Shown: in pieces, positions 17,939-26,055 of the stretch
Layout of the letters: each line of letters begins with the position of its first letter
Position numbering within the stretch: position 1 is the stretch's first letter
NCBI GenBank assembly: GCA_947364395.1
Contig: CANASS010000003.1
Coordinates: 30,969 to 94,968, forward strand
Origin: an uncultured bacterium
Lineage (GTDB): Bacteria; Bacillota; Clostridia; Oscillospirales; Oscillospiraceae
DNA length: 64,000 nucleotides
Reading direction: 5' to 3'
The notes under the pieces: generated by a model
What the model was told of the DNA's origin: nothing
What the model saw: only the letters and a program-made list of their open reading frames with translations
Database searches by the model: none
Made by a program: the position numbers and the translations under genes

Positions 17939-18472
17939 ATGACAGACACAGCCCGGACGGATGCCCTGACCGCAGAATTCCAGGGAGAGGGGCCCGTGGA
18001 CGGCGCACCCAGGGCCGCGCTGGGGTTCGAGGCGGCCTATGACGCCTACGGCCCCATGGTGTACCGGCTGGCCATGGTGTACCTGGGGCGGCGGGCGGAC
18101 GCGGAGGATGTGACCCAGGAGGCCTTTGTCCGCCTGTTCTGCCGCGCCCCCGCCTTCGCCGACGGGGAGCACGAAAAGCGGTGGCTGCTGCGGGTGGCGG
18201 TGAACCTGTGCCGGGACCAGCTCAAGGGGTTCTGGCGGAAGCGGGCGATGGAGCTGGAACCCGGCCTGCCCGCCCAGGACCCGGAGAGCCTGGGGCTGGC
18301 GGAGGCCATCGTCGCCCTGCCCGAGCAGTACAAGGGGCCCATTCACCTGCATTACTGCGAGGGGTACTCGGTGGCGGAGATCGGTGAGATTTTGAAGCTG
18401 GGACAGTCGGCGGTGAAGATGCGGCTCAAGCGGGGCCGGGACCTTCTCCGCCGGGAAATGGAGGGTCAATGA
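17939..18472 (+). CDS. ECF-family RNA polymerase sigma factor (1)
   Basis: Sigma-70 family ECF factor, 177 residues. Region 2 spans YDAYGPMVYRLAMVYLGRRADAEDVTQEAF in reading order (about residues 35-65), region 4 is near the C-terminus with YSVAEIGEILKLGQSAVKMRLKRGR as the helix-turn-helix. ATG 17939 has AAGGAG 9 bases upstream. It overlaps the next gene by 4 bases (ATGA), pairing it with a membrane anti-sigma-like protein. Signal and regulon unknown. Confidence 0.88.
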   Translation: MTDTARTDALTAEFQGEGPVDGAPRAALGFEAAYDAYGPMVYRLAMVYLGRRADAEDVTQEAFVRLFCRAPAFADGEHEKRWLLRVAVNLCRDQLKGFWRKRAMELEPGLPAQDPESLGLAEAIVALPEQYKGPIHLHYCEGYSVAEIGEILKLGQSAVKMRLKRGRDLLRREMEGQ

Positions 18473-19425
18473 TGACAGAGCGGGAATATCAGAAGGCCAT
18501 GGAGTGTTTTACCCCCAGTCCCGAACTTCGGGCGCGGGTCCAGGCGGCGGCGGAGCGGACGGAAAAGCCGCGGGCCAGGGTCCGGCCCCTGCGGACGGTC
18601 CTCATTGCGGCGGCGGTGTGCCTGGCGCTGGCGGGGACGGCCTTCGCGGCCAGTCCCGGCCTGCGGGACCTGCTGGCCGAGGCCCTGGGCGGCTTCGCCC
18701 CCTACGCCCAGGAGCAGGACGGCACGGCGTATACTTGGAACGGATTCGAGTTCAAGGTGCTGTCCGCCCTGGCGGACGAGAACATGCTCCGGGTTTACGT
18801 CCAGATCAGGGACCTGGAACAGCGTGACCGCATAAATCTCTACGGAGAGAGCTGGCTGAAGGAGGGGCCACATCTGGGCATCGGCAACCTGAAGTCCAGT
18901 GTGGAGACCACTGGGGGCAACTCCTCCACCTCGTTTGACCACTATGACGGGGAGACCCAGACCACCGTGGCCGTCGTGACGGTTTGGGGCCGGATGACGG
19001 AGGACCTGTCCGGGGTGGAGCTGCGGATCGACACGGCGCAGAATATGATGGACGCGCCCTCTAAAGCGGCGGTGAAGATTCCGCTGGACATTGAACTGCT
19101 GCACAGCAAGACCCTCCTCCAATTTGAAGACACGGTACTGGACGGGGTTCGGGCGGAGGAGCTGAGGATATCTCCCCTGAGCGTCACCCTCATCACCGGG
19201 CGGGAGAGCTGGGCCCAGTGGCCCCGCTTTGACATTAGCTTTCGCGTACAGCTCAAGGACGGCTCTCAGGTGGGAACCGAGCGAGAGAGCGCTTCCGGCC
19301 ATGGCACATACAAGACTAGTGACGGAGCCCACCATCTCGCGCAGATTTGGAATTTCGCCGACCCGGTGGAGGTGGACCAGGTGGCCGGGGTGTATATCGG
19401 AGAGGAATATTTCCCCGTCAAATAA
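18469..19425 (+). CDS. DUF4179-type membrane protein, probable anti-sigma factor (1)
   Basis: 318 residues. The cytoplasmic N-terminus (about 45 residues) is followed by one membrane segment (TVLIAAAVCLALAGTAFAA, about residues 43-62), then a ~250-residue extracytoplasmic domain with beta-rich sequence. This is the arrangement of DUF4179/DUF4367 proteins encoded after ECF sigma genes in Clostridia, where the N-terminal part is thought to hold the sigma factor. Translationally coupled to the sigma gene. ATG 18469 or 18472 could be used. Confidence 0.75.
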   Translation: MMTEREYQKAMECFTPSPELRARVQAAAERTEKPRARVRPLRTVLIAAAVCLALAGTAFAASPGLRDLLAEALGGFAPYAQEQDGTAYTWNGFEFKVLSALADENMLRVYVQIRDLEQRDRINLYGESWLKEGPHLGIGNLKSSVETTGGNSSTSFDHYDGETQTTVAVVTVWGRMTEDLSGVELRIDTAQNMMDAPSKAAVKIPLDIELLHSKTLLQFEDTVLDGVRAEELRISPLSVTLITGRESWAQWPRFDISFRVQLKDGSQVGTERESASGHGTYKTSDGAHHLAQIWNFADPVEVDQVAGVYIGEEYFPVK

Positions 19426-19442
19426 CAAAAAGTGCAGGATGC

Positions 19443-19474
19443 GGCCCCGGAGGATTTCCTCCGGGGCCCTTTTT
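19443..19474 (+). terminator. Terminator after anti-sigma 1
   Basis: Stem GGCCCCGGAGG / CCTCCGGGGCC, loop ATTT, then CTTTTT. The same stem sequence returns at 20995-21024. Confidence 0.85.
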
Positions 19475-19510
19475 GTATATACTACCCCTGAGAAAAATAT
19501 TTCCACGCCC

Positions 19511-19542
19511 TGTCAGGATTTGCCCCCCTCAATCGTATTCCA
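19511..19542 (+). promoter_or_regulatory. Possible ECF-type promoter of the second sigma operon
   Basis: TGTCAGG (19511) and TCGTATTCCAG (19533) ahead of the second sigma gene, resembling the pair before the first one. By-eye match only. Confidence 0.35.
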
Positions 19543-19573
19543 GGTGAAGGCGCCTTTGAAGGAGAGAACGACC

Positions 19574-20062
19574 ATGAGAGAACTGGACGCGCGGGAAGCG
19601 GAGCGGCTGGTGAACGCCTACTCCGACCTGATCCTGCGGCTGAGCTATACCTGGCTCAAGTCCGCCCAGGACGGAGAGGACATCTGCCAGACGGTGCTGA
19701 TGAAGCTGCTCACCGAGGACCGGACCTTTGACAGCCCTGAGCATGAGAGGGCCTGGGTGGTTCGGACCGCCATCAACGCCTGCAAGGACGAGCTGCGGGC
19801 CTTTCGCCGGAGGGCGGTGCCGCTGGAGGCGGTCCCCGAGGCCCCGGCCCCGGAGCCGCCTCGGTCCGACGTGCTGGAGGCGGTGACGGCCCTGCCGGGG
19901 AAATACCGGGAGGCGATTTACCTCTTTTATTACGAGGGGTATTCTATCGGTGAGATCGCCGCCCTCACCCGGCGGAGCGAGGCGGCGGTGTCCGCCCACC
20001 TCAGCCGGGGGCGGAAAAAACTGCGGGAGCTGTTAGGAGGCAGGAAGTATGAACCAAATTGA
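19574..20062 (+). CDS. ECF-family RNA polymerase sigma factor (2)
   Basis: 162-residue sigma factor with region 2 (LVNAYSDLILRLSYTWLK, AQDGEDICQTV) and region 4 (YSIGEIAALTRRSEAAVSAHL). ATG 19574 lies after GGAGAG; the longer frame upstream to 19229 overlaps the preceding gene and terminator and is not used. The 3' end overlaps the next gene by 14 bases. A second sigma/anti-sigma pair directly after the first suggests an old duplication, though sequence identity between the two sigma factors is low by eye. Confidence 0.88.
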   Translation: MRELDAREAERLVNAYSDLILRLSYTWLKSAQDGEDICQTVLMKLLTEDRTFDSPEHERAWVVRTAINACKDELRAFRRRAVPLEAVPEAPAPEPPRSDVLEAVTALPGKYREAIYLFYYEGYSIGEIAALTRRSEAAVSAHLSRGRKKLRELLGGRKYEPN

Positions 20063-20987
20063 GCGGGAATACAAAAACGCGCTGGATGAGGTGCGTTTTT
20101 CCCAGGAGGCAAAGGAGCGTATGATGAAAAACTTGATGAAGCAGGAGGAGCGGGCCCCGGTGAGGCGCGGGGGCTTCCGCCCCTTGCGGGCGGGGCTCAT
20201 CGCGGCGGCGGCCTGCGCGGCTTTGCTGGGGACGGCGGGGGCGGCCAATGTGATGGCGCGGCAGGCCAACATCAACTTCCTCGACAGCTATGGAGAAGCG
20301 GAGGATGCCCAGAAGGCGCGGCAGGGTGATGACAGTCTCGGAGTGTATAGGTTGCTAGAAGATTTGAAGGACTACGACGAGTGCACTCCCCTGGACATGG
20401 AGGTCTTGTGGAACGGAGAGCCGGGTGCCACGCTGGTGGAAGAGACCGTTGGAATCGACGGGGAGGGGTGGACAGCCAAACGGGTGATCCAGTATGAGCG
20501 GGATGGCAAGACCTATCAAAGTACCATGTATAAGGCGGAGGCCCCCTCTGGTTACAACAGCCTCTGGAAGAGCTGGGACACCTCCTGGCTGGAGGAGCAC
20601 TACACCTCCACCGCCAGACAGACCTTTTTTAAGCAAGTGGAAACGGGGGGGAAAATCGATCAGATCTCGGTCCTAGGCGAGTTCCGGGGCCAGGGCAATA
20701 CCGTGTTCAACGTCCAGTATTCCTGGATTGGCGGCGTCACCTTTGATGACCAGAACTATTTGAGGGAGGAGTATGACCACATTGAGACTTACACCACCGC
20801 CGATGGCGTGAAGGTCACCATCATGACCGCGCCCTCGAACTCGGGAAAAACCTTGTTCTGGGCAGAAATGCTCTCCGGCGGCGGATTCTTCTCCATGTTT
20901 GGGACCCAAGTGGAACTGGACGAGCTCCACAGCATCCTGGACAGCCTGAATCTGTCCAGGATGCTGGAATATGCACCTGCGCAATAA
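20049..20987 (+). CDS. Membrane protein, probable anti-sigma factor (2)
   Basis: 312 residues. The N-terminus (MNQIEREYKNALDEVRFSQ) is followed by a membrane segment at about residues 48-68 (AGLIAAAACAALLGTAGAA) and an extracytoplasmic domain. Layout matches anti-sigma proteins paired with ECF factors (DUF4179/DUF4367 style). AGGAGG lies 8 bases before the start, inside the sigma gene. Ends before a shared hairpin, facing the SPFH gene on the other strand. Confidence 0.72.
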   Translation: MNQIEREYKNALDEVRFSQEAKERMMKNLMKQEERAPVRRGGFRPLRAGLIAAAACAALLGTAGAANVMARQANINFLDSYGEAEDAQKARQGDDSLGVYRLLEDLKDYDECTPLDMEVLWNGEPGATLVEETVGIDGEGWTAKRVIQYERDGKTYQSTMYKAEAPSGYNSLWKSWDTSWLEEHYTSTARQTFFKQVETGGKIDQISVLGEFRGQGNTVFNVQYSWIGGVTFDDQNYLREEYDHIETYTTADGVKVTIMTAPSNSGKTLFWAEMLSGGGFFSMFGTQVELDELHSILDSLNLSRMLEYAPAQ

Positions 20988-20994
20988 CGGAAAA

Positions 20995-21024
20995 GCGGCC
21001 CCGGAGGAAATCCTCCGGGGCCGC
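20995..21024 (-). terminator. Terminator between convergent genes
   Basis: Stem GCGGCCCCGGAGG / CCTCCGGGGCCGC. Read on the minus strand it is followed by TTTTCC, so it best serves the SPFH operon, but it also follows the anti-sigma gene. Confidence 0.75.
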
Positions 21025-21042
21025 GCTTACTGTTTCCGGCGC

Positions 21043-22032
21043 TTATTTCTTGGGCGGGTTGGGCTCCATGGTGTCGAACACGCTCTTGGCGGTGGCGCAC
21101 AGCCCCGCCAGCCCCTGGAGCTCGCTGGGGACGATGATCTTGGTGGCCCGGCCGTCGGCGGCCTTGGCGAAGGCCTCCAGGGCCCGGATTTTGATGACGC
21201 CCTCGCCGGGGGCGGCCTCGTTGATGAGCTTGATGGCGTCGGCGGTGGCCTGCTGCACCTTCATGATGGCCTGAGACTCGGCCTCGGCGGCCAGAATCTT
21301 GGCGGTCTTTTCCGCCTCGGCCTCCATGATCTTGGCCTGCTTGGCGGCGTCGGCCCGGAGGATTGCGGACTGCTTTTCGCCCTCGGCCACCAGAATCTGG
21401 GCCTGCTTCTGGCCCTCGGCCTGAAGGATGGCCTCCCGGCGCTCGCGCTCGGCCCGCATCTGCTTCTCCATGGAGTCCTGAATGTCACGGGGCGGCATGA
21501 TGTTCTTCAGCTCCACCCGGTTCACCTTGATGCCCCAGGGGTCGGTGGCCTCGTCCAGGATGGCCCGCATCTGGGTGTTGATGTGGTCCCGGCTGGTGAG
21601 GGACTGGTCCAGCTCCAGATCGCCGATGATGTTGCGCAGGGTGGTGGCGGTCAGGTTCTCAATGGCGCTCATGGGGTGCTCCACGCCGTAGGTGTACAGC
21701 TTGGGGTCGGTGATCTGGAAGTACAGCACGGTGTCGATCTGCATGGTGACGTTGTCTTTGGTGATGACGGGCTGGGGGTCGAAGTCCACCACCTGCTCCT
21801 TGAGGGACACGGTCTTGGCCACCCGCTCAATGAAGGGGACCTTCAAGTGCAGGCCCACCTCCCACACGGTGCGGAACGCGCCCAGCCGCTCGATGACCAC
21901 GGCCTTGGACTGCTGGACCACCTTGACGTTGGCGGCCAGGATGCCCAGCAGAATAACGATAACCAGCAGGGTGATGATGGGCCCAACCAGGTTTCCCAGC
22001 CCGGCGGCTCCGGCCAATGCGAATGTTTTCAT
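21043..22032 (-). CDS. SPFH/Band 7 membrane scaffold protein
   Basis: 329 residues: N-terminal membrane segment (about 17-36), SPFH domain (VVIERLGAFRTVWEVGLHLKVP onward) and a long Ala/Glu/Lys-rich coiled coil at about 190-260 (ERERREAILQAEGQKQAQ). Close to the QmcA/stomatin type, which builds oligomeric membrane microdomains. It is last in an operon with an NfeD protein and a 51-residue membrane peptide; NfeD-SPFH pairing is standard. ATG has GGAGG upstream. Confidence 0.9.
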   Translation of the reverse strand: MKTFALAGAAGLGNLVGPIITLLVIVILLGILAANVKVVQQSKAVVIERLGAFRTVWEVGLHLKVPFIERVAKTVSLKEQVVDFDPQPVITKDNVTMQIDTVLYFQITDPKLYTYGVEHPMSAIENLTATTLRNIIGDLELDQSLTSRDHINTQMRAILDEATDPWGIKVNRVELKNIMPPRDIQDSMEKQMRAERERREAILQAEGQKQAQILVAEGEKQSAILRADAAKQAKIMEAEAEKTAKILAAEAESQAIMKVQQATADAIKLINEAAPGEGVIKIRALEAFAKAADGRATKIIVPSELQGLAGLCATAKSVFDTMEPNPPKK

Positions 22033-22079
22033 TTGACTACCTCCTTAAAATAGCTCTCTTTGTTGATTTGCCTATCACG

Positions 22080-22235
22080 TCACTTTTTTGTGTCGTTGAA
22101 GTAGATGATGAAGCTGCCCATGACGGCGATGGCGGCGATGGGCCCCAGCTCCCGGAATTTGATGGCGTCCCCGAGCAAAGTGCCCAGGAACCCTGCGGCC
22201 AGCGTGGAAAACGCGGCCCCAAATACGTTATCCAC
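22080..22235 (-). CDS. Small membrane protein between nfeD and SPFH genes
   Basis: 51-residue protein with a GTG start 12 bases after the nfeD stop and a GGGGGAG ribosome site. It reads VDNVFGAAFSTLAAGFLG at the start and ends IIYFNDTKK. It is mostly hydrophobic with one or two membrane segments and Gly/Ala-rich helices. Too short for ordinary gene calling, but spacing, ribosome site and the conserved operon position support it. Function unknown; a structural or accessory role with SPFH/NfeD is inferred. Confidence 0.65.
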   Translation of the reverse strand: MDNVFGAAFSTLAAGFLGTLLGDAIKFRELGPIAAIAVMGSFIIYFNDTKK

Positions 22236-22247
22236 CGGCGCTCCCCC

Positions 22248-22730
22248 TCACCAGGTTTTGGACTCCCCGGCGGACACGGGGGCGGCGATGGGCTCCACGA
22301 ACACCTTGACCCCCTCGATGCGCAGCACCTTCACCATGGTTCCGGCGGAGATGGGCCCGCCGTCCTGGCTCCGGGCGGACCAGGTCATGCCCCGGATGAC
22401 GACCGCGCCCCTGCCGTGTATGTTGTCGATGTCCTCCGTCACCTGGGCCTGGGCCCCGATGACCCGGTCGGCGTTGGTGGGCTCCACCCGGCTGTTCAGG
22501 AGCCGTTTGGCCAGGGGGCGCACCGCCGCCAGGCACAGCAGGCTCACCGCCAGAAACAGGGTGATCTGAACCCACAGCGGCCCGCCCAGCAGGGCGGCAA
22601 TGAGGGCCGTCAGCGCCCCGGCGGCAAACCAGATGGAGGTGAGCCCCACGGTGGCCGCCTCGCTGGCGGCAAAGACGATCAGCAGGATGAGCCATATGAT
22701 CTGCATCATGGATTCTGTGTCAAACGGCAT
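22248..22730 (-). CDS. NfeD-like membrane protein
   Basis: 160 residues with two to three membrane helices (IIWLILLIVFAASEAATVGLT, then SIWFAAGALTALIAALLG) followed by a C-terminal OB-fold domain (about 95-150, GAQAQVTEDIDN ... VKVLRIEGVKVFVEP). This is the NfeD layout, the partner of SPFH proteins. ATG 22730 is set by AAGGAG eight bases upstream; the frame open to 22931 has no supporting site. Confidence 0.85.
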   Translation of the reverse strand: MPFDTESMMQIIWLILLIVFAASEAATVGLTSIWFAAGALTALIAALLGGPLWVQITLFLAVSLLCLAAVRPLAKRLLNSRVEPTNADRVIGAQAQVTEDIDNIHGRGAVVIRGMTWSARSQDGGPISAGTMVKVLRIEGVKVFVEPIAAPVSAGESKTW

Positions 22731-23142
22731 ATGCTGCACTCCTTTCTTGCTGCTAGGCGCTGTTTGAACATTGGAAATATGCCCAGCGGCGAGAGATTTT
22801 TTCGCCAATGTATGGCGGAAAAAGAGCCGCCCTATGGGTATGTTAACAATTTTCAAACGAGCCCTTAGCTTACAATAAATTGTACCACAAACTGACCTTC
22901 GGGGAAAGAAGTTTTTCGCGCCTGGGACCATATTATTGTTGCCAGCGCTTCCATTTTACATTATACTGTGTTTTGTAACACCCTTCCCCTCTGTATGACA
23001 TGATACTACACCTTCCACTAAATGTAAAGTCAAGGGTTTTTTAAAAAAATTTTTTCCACGGCTTTTCCCAGCGGCCCCACCCGCCGGAGGGGAACACTTG
23101 GGAGGGGGCGGAGGGTTTTCAAAAACTGATTTGGAGCGTTTT
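22731..23142. other. 412-bp divergent intergenic region
   Basis: AT-rich region between nfeD (minus) and the methyltransferase gene (plus). No convincing gene. It holds a minus-strand promoter candidate with a 19-bp spacer (separate entry), a palindrome GTGTTTTGTAACAC at 22968-22981 and an ACAAT/ATTGT palindrome near 22873. If transcription starts near 22995 the nfeD leader is about 260 nt. Confidence 0.5.
23003..23033 (-). promoter_or_regulatory. Candidate MerR-type promoter of the nfeD operon
   Basis: On the minus strand: -35 TTGACT, a 19-bp spacer holding an imperfect dyad (ACTTTACAT / GTGGAAGGT), then TAGTAT. A long spacer with an internal dyad is the mark of promoters activated by MerR-family proteins. 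No MerR gene lies nearby. Confidence 0.4.
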
Positions 23143-24297
23143 ATGGATCAAACATTACAGTTCGTCATACCCGCCCTCATGGGGGTGGAGAGCACCGTGG
23201 CCTATGAGCTGAAAAAGCTGGGGCTGCAAGAGGTCCGGGCGGAGAACGGCCGGGTGCTGTGCCAAGGCTCCCCGGGCGACATTCCCCGGCTGAACCTGAA
23301 CCTGCGCTGCGGGGCCCGGGTGCTGCTCAGCCTGGGCTCCTACCGGGCCCGCTCCTTCGAGGAGCTGTTTGAGGGGGCGGCCGCCCTGCCCTGGGAGGAC
23401 TTCATCCCCCGGGAGGGCCGCTTCCCGGTGAAGGGCTATTCGGTGAGCTCCCAGCTCCACTCGGTGCCCGCCTGCCAGTCCATTCTGAAAAAGGCGCTGT
23501 GCAAAAGGCTGGGGCGGGCCTATGGTCTGGAAACCCTGCCTGAGACGGGAACCTTATACCAGGTGCAGTTCTCCATTTTAAAGGATACAGCAGCTTTAAT
23601 GCTGGACACATCCGGGGACAGCCTGTACAAGCGGGGCTACCGGGCCCGGAATATGGGCGCGCCCCTCCGGGAGACGTTGGCGGCGGCGCTGGTGTCCCTG
23701 TCCCGGTACAGAGGCCGGGACCCCTTCTGCGATCCCTTCTGCGGCTCGGGCACCATCCCCATCGAGGCGGCCCTCATCGCCAAAAACCGGGCCCCGGGGC
23801 TGAACCGTTCCTTTGCCGCCCAGCGGTGGCGGTGGCTGCCCTCCAAGCTGTGGATGGACGCGGCGGAGGAGGCCATGGACCAGGAGTTCCACGGGAGCTA
23901 CCACATCTGGGGCGGGGACGTGGACCCCGCCGCCGTGGAGCTGTCCCGGCACAACGCCGGGCTGGCGGGGGTGGATGACATTGTGCGCTTTGAGGTGGCG
24001 GACGCCGCCAAATTCCGCCGGGAGGAGCTCCGGGGCCGGGTGGTGACCAATCCGCCCTACGGGGAGCGGCTGCTGGAGAAAAAAGAGGCGGAGGACCTGT
24101 ACCGGGCCTTCGGCAGGGCGGCGCGGGCCCTGCCCCCCGGCTGGGAGGTGGACGTATTGAGCTCCCACACCGAGTTTGAGCGGGCCTTCGGGCGGCCCGC
24201 GGACAAAAAGCGCAAGCTGTACAACGGCATGATTAAATGCGACCTGTTTGTATATGGAGGAAGCGTCAAGACCTCCGGGCCCCGGCGGGGGGACTGA
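23143..24297 (+). CDS. THUMP-domain class I SAM-dependent RNA methyltransferase
   Basis: 384 residues, resembling the RlmL N-terminal half / YpsC family that methylates guanine N2 of 23S rRNA. N-terminal ferredoxin-like and THUMP domains (about 1-165) precede a Rossmann methyltransferase domain with DPFCGSGTIPIEAAL as the SAM motif and VTNPPYGERL as the NPPY catalytic motif. ATG 23143 has GGAG upstream; the extension to 23098 is not family-like. Monocistronic. Confidence 0.88.
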   Translation: MDQTLQFVIPALMGVESTVAYELKKLGLQEVRAENGRVLCQGSPGDIPRLNLNLRCGARVLLSLGSYRARSFEELFEGAAALPWEDFIPREGRFPVKGYSVSSQLHSVPACQSILKKALCKRLGRAYGLETLPETGTLYQVQFSILKDTAALMLDTSGDSLYKRGYRARNMGAPLRETLAAALVSLSRYRGRDPFCDPFCGSGTIPIEAALIAKNRAPGLNRSFAAQRWRWLPSKLWMDAAEEAMDQEFHGSYHIWGGDVDPAAVELSRHNAGLAGVDDIVRFEVADAAKFRREELRGRVVTNPPYGERLLEKKEAEDLYRAFGRAARALPPGWEVDVLSSHTEFERAFGRPADKKRKLYNGMIKCDLFVYGGSVKTSGPRRGD

Positions 24298-24369
24298 AGC
24301 GGGGCCGGGGGCATCCAATCCCGGCGGGGCAGTGGCGCGGGAGAATAAAGAGAAGAAGGGGCGGCGTGA

Positions 24370-25281
24370 TTGAGACACATTTTTATTATCAACCCCACAG
24401 CGGGTAAAAAACGGAGCGCGAACGTGCTGGTGGACAGCATCCAGGCCCTGGACCTGCCTTACGAGATCGTGTTTACCGAAGGCCCGGGCGACGCCCGCCG
24501 CGCCGCACGGGAGGCGGCGGAGAGCGGCGGGGAGGTCCGCCTCTACGCCTGCGGCGGGGACGGCACCCTCAACGAGGTGGTGAACGGGGCGGCGGGTTTT
24601 GACAGCGCCGCCGTCACCAACGTGCCCACCGGCACCGGCAACGACTTCCTGAAAATCTTCGGAAGGGAGAACAAGGCCCGGTTCAGCGACCTGAAGGCCC
24701 TGTCCGAAGGCCCCCAGGCCGCCATGGACCTCATCGACTGCAATGGCCGTCTGGGCATCGACATCGTGTGCACCGGCCTGGACGCCCGGGTGGCCGTGGA
24801 TAAGGACAAGTACAACGGCTTTCCCCTGGTCTCCGGCATCGGGGCCTACGCCATTTCCGCCGTGGCCAACGTGCTGTTCAAGCGCATCTCCCAGCCCGTG
24901 GTGGTGGACATGGAAAACTACCACTTTGAGGGGGAGGCCACCATCATCTGCGTGTGCAGCGGACGGTACTACGGCGGCGGCTTCATGCCCGTGGGGGACA
25001 ATATGCCCGACGACGGCCTGCTGGAGACGCTGGTGGTCCGCAAGGTGGACCGGCTCACTTTTTTCCGGCTGGTGGGGGAGTACGGCAGGGGCCGCTACGC
25101 CAGATACCCGAACCTCATCCAGTACGGCCAGGGAAACGGCGTCGTTGTCCGCAGTCCCCAGGAGCTGGTGGCGGTGGTGGACGGCGAGCCCCTCCGGGCC
25201 AAGGAGCTGACCATCCGGCTGTCGGACAAACGGGTGAACTTTTTCTACCCCGCCGGGCTGAGCTACCGGCCCAAGGGCTGA
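24370..25281 (+). CDS. Diacylglycerol kinase-family lipid kinase (YegS/BmrU-like)
   Basis: 303 residues. DAGK catalytic motifs are visible: FIINPTAGKK at the N-terminus, CGGDGTLNEVVNG for ATP and VPTGTGNDF. It would phosphorylate diacylglycerol or a related lipid at the membrane. The start is TTG 24370 with AAGGGG upstream; the sequence after it (LRHIFIINPTAGK) starts exactly where the family begins. Normal length for the family. Confidence 0.87.
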   Translation: MRHIFIINPTAGKKRSANVLVDSIQALDLPYEIVFTEGPGDARRAAREAAESGGEVRLYACGGDGTLNEVVNGAAGFDSAAVTNVPTGTGNDFLKIFGRENKARFSDLKALSEGPQAAMDLIDCNGRLGIDIVCTGLDARVAVDKDKYNGFPLVSGIGAYAISAVANVLFKRISQPVVVDMENYHFEGEATIICVCSGRYYGGGFMPVGDNMPDDGLLETLVVRKVDRLTFFRLVGEYGRGRYARYPNLIQYGQGNGVVVRSPQELVAVVDGEPLRAKELTIRLSDKRVNFFYPAGLSYRPKG

Positions 25282-25313
25282 CGGCCCCTTCCCCCCGGCG
25301 GGACGGGAGGAGC

Positions 25314-25342
25314 TTGTCTCAACCCCCAAATCGTGCTATACT
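25314..25342 (+). promoter_or_regulatory. Promoter of pyrE
   Basis: -35 TTGTCT, 17-bp spacer, -10 TATACT, about 30 bp before the pyrE start. Confidence 0.65.
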
Positions 25343-25375
25343 TTTCTGTACATAGAAATTAAGGAGGACGGTGCT

Positions 25376-26050
25376 ATGACTTACCGGGAGGAATTCATCC
25401 ACTTCATGGTGCGCTCCGGCGTGCTCACCTTCGGGGACTTTACCACCAAATCAGGCCGCAAGACCCCCTACTTTGTCAATACCGGCAACTACAAGACCGG
25501 GGCCCAGGCCGCCCGGCTGGGGGATTACTACGCCGCCTGCATCCAGGAGCACATGCCCGGGGGCGTCGATGCCCTGTTTGGTCCGGCCTACAAGGGCATC
25601 CCCCTGGCGGTGGCCGCCGCCTCGTCCCTGTACCGCAGCTATGGCCGGGACCTGCCCTACTGCTTCAACCGCAAGGAGGCCAAGGACCACGGCGAGGGCG
25701 GCTCCATGGTGGGCTACAAGCCCCGGGAGGGCGACCGCATCGCCATCATTGAGGACGTGGTGACGGCGGGCACCGCCGTGCGGGAGACCATCGAGCTGTT
25801 CAAGTCCGTGGCCGCCGTCAAATTCGCCGCCCTGTTTGTCAGCGTGGACCGCATGGAGCGGGGCACCCGGGACTGCACCACCCTGGACGAGCTGCGCCAG
25901 GACTACGGCATCCAGGTGTGCCCCATCGTCACCATCCGGGACATTATGGACTGCCTCCACAACGCGGAGGTGGACGGAAAGGTGTACATCGACGACGCCA
26001 TGCTGGGCCGGATGGAGGACTACCTGGCCCAGTACGGCCCCAGGAGCTGA
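25376..26050 (+). CDS. pyrE: Orotate phosphoribosyltransferase
   Basis: 224 residues. Transfers phosphoribosyl from PRPP to orotate to form OMP in pyrimidine synthesis. It has the family start (FMVRSGVLTFGDFTTKSGRKTPYF), GPAYKGIPLA and the PRPP loop IIEDVVTAGTA. Stands alone from other pyr genes; radC starts 5 bp after it, with its ribosome site overlapping the pyrE stop. ATG has AAGGAGG upstream. Confidence 0.95.
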   Translation: MTYREEFIHFMVRSGVLTFGDFTTKSGRKTPYFVNTGNYKTGAQAARLGDYYAACIQEHMPGGVDALFGPAYKGIPLAVAAASSLYRSYGRDLPYCFNRKEAKDHGEGGSMVGYKPREGDRIAIIEDVVTAGTAVRETIELFKSVAAVKFAALFVSVDRMERGTRDCTTLDELRQDYGIQVCPIVTIRDIMDCLHNAEVDGKVYIDDAMLGRMEDYLAQYGPRS

Positions 26051-26055
26051 CCCCC

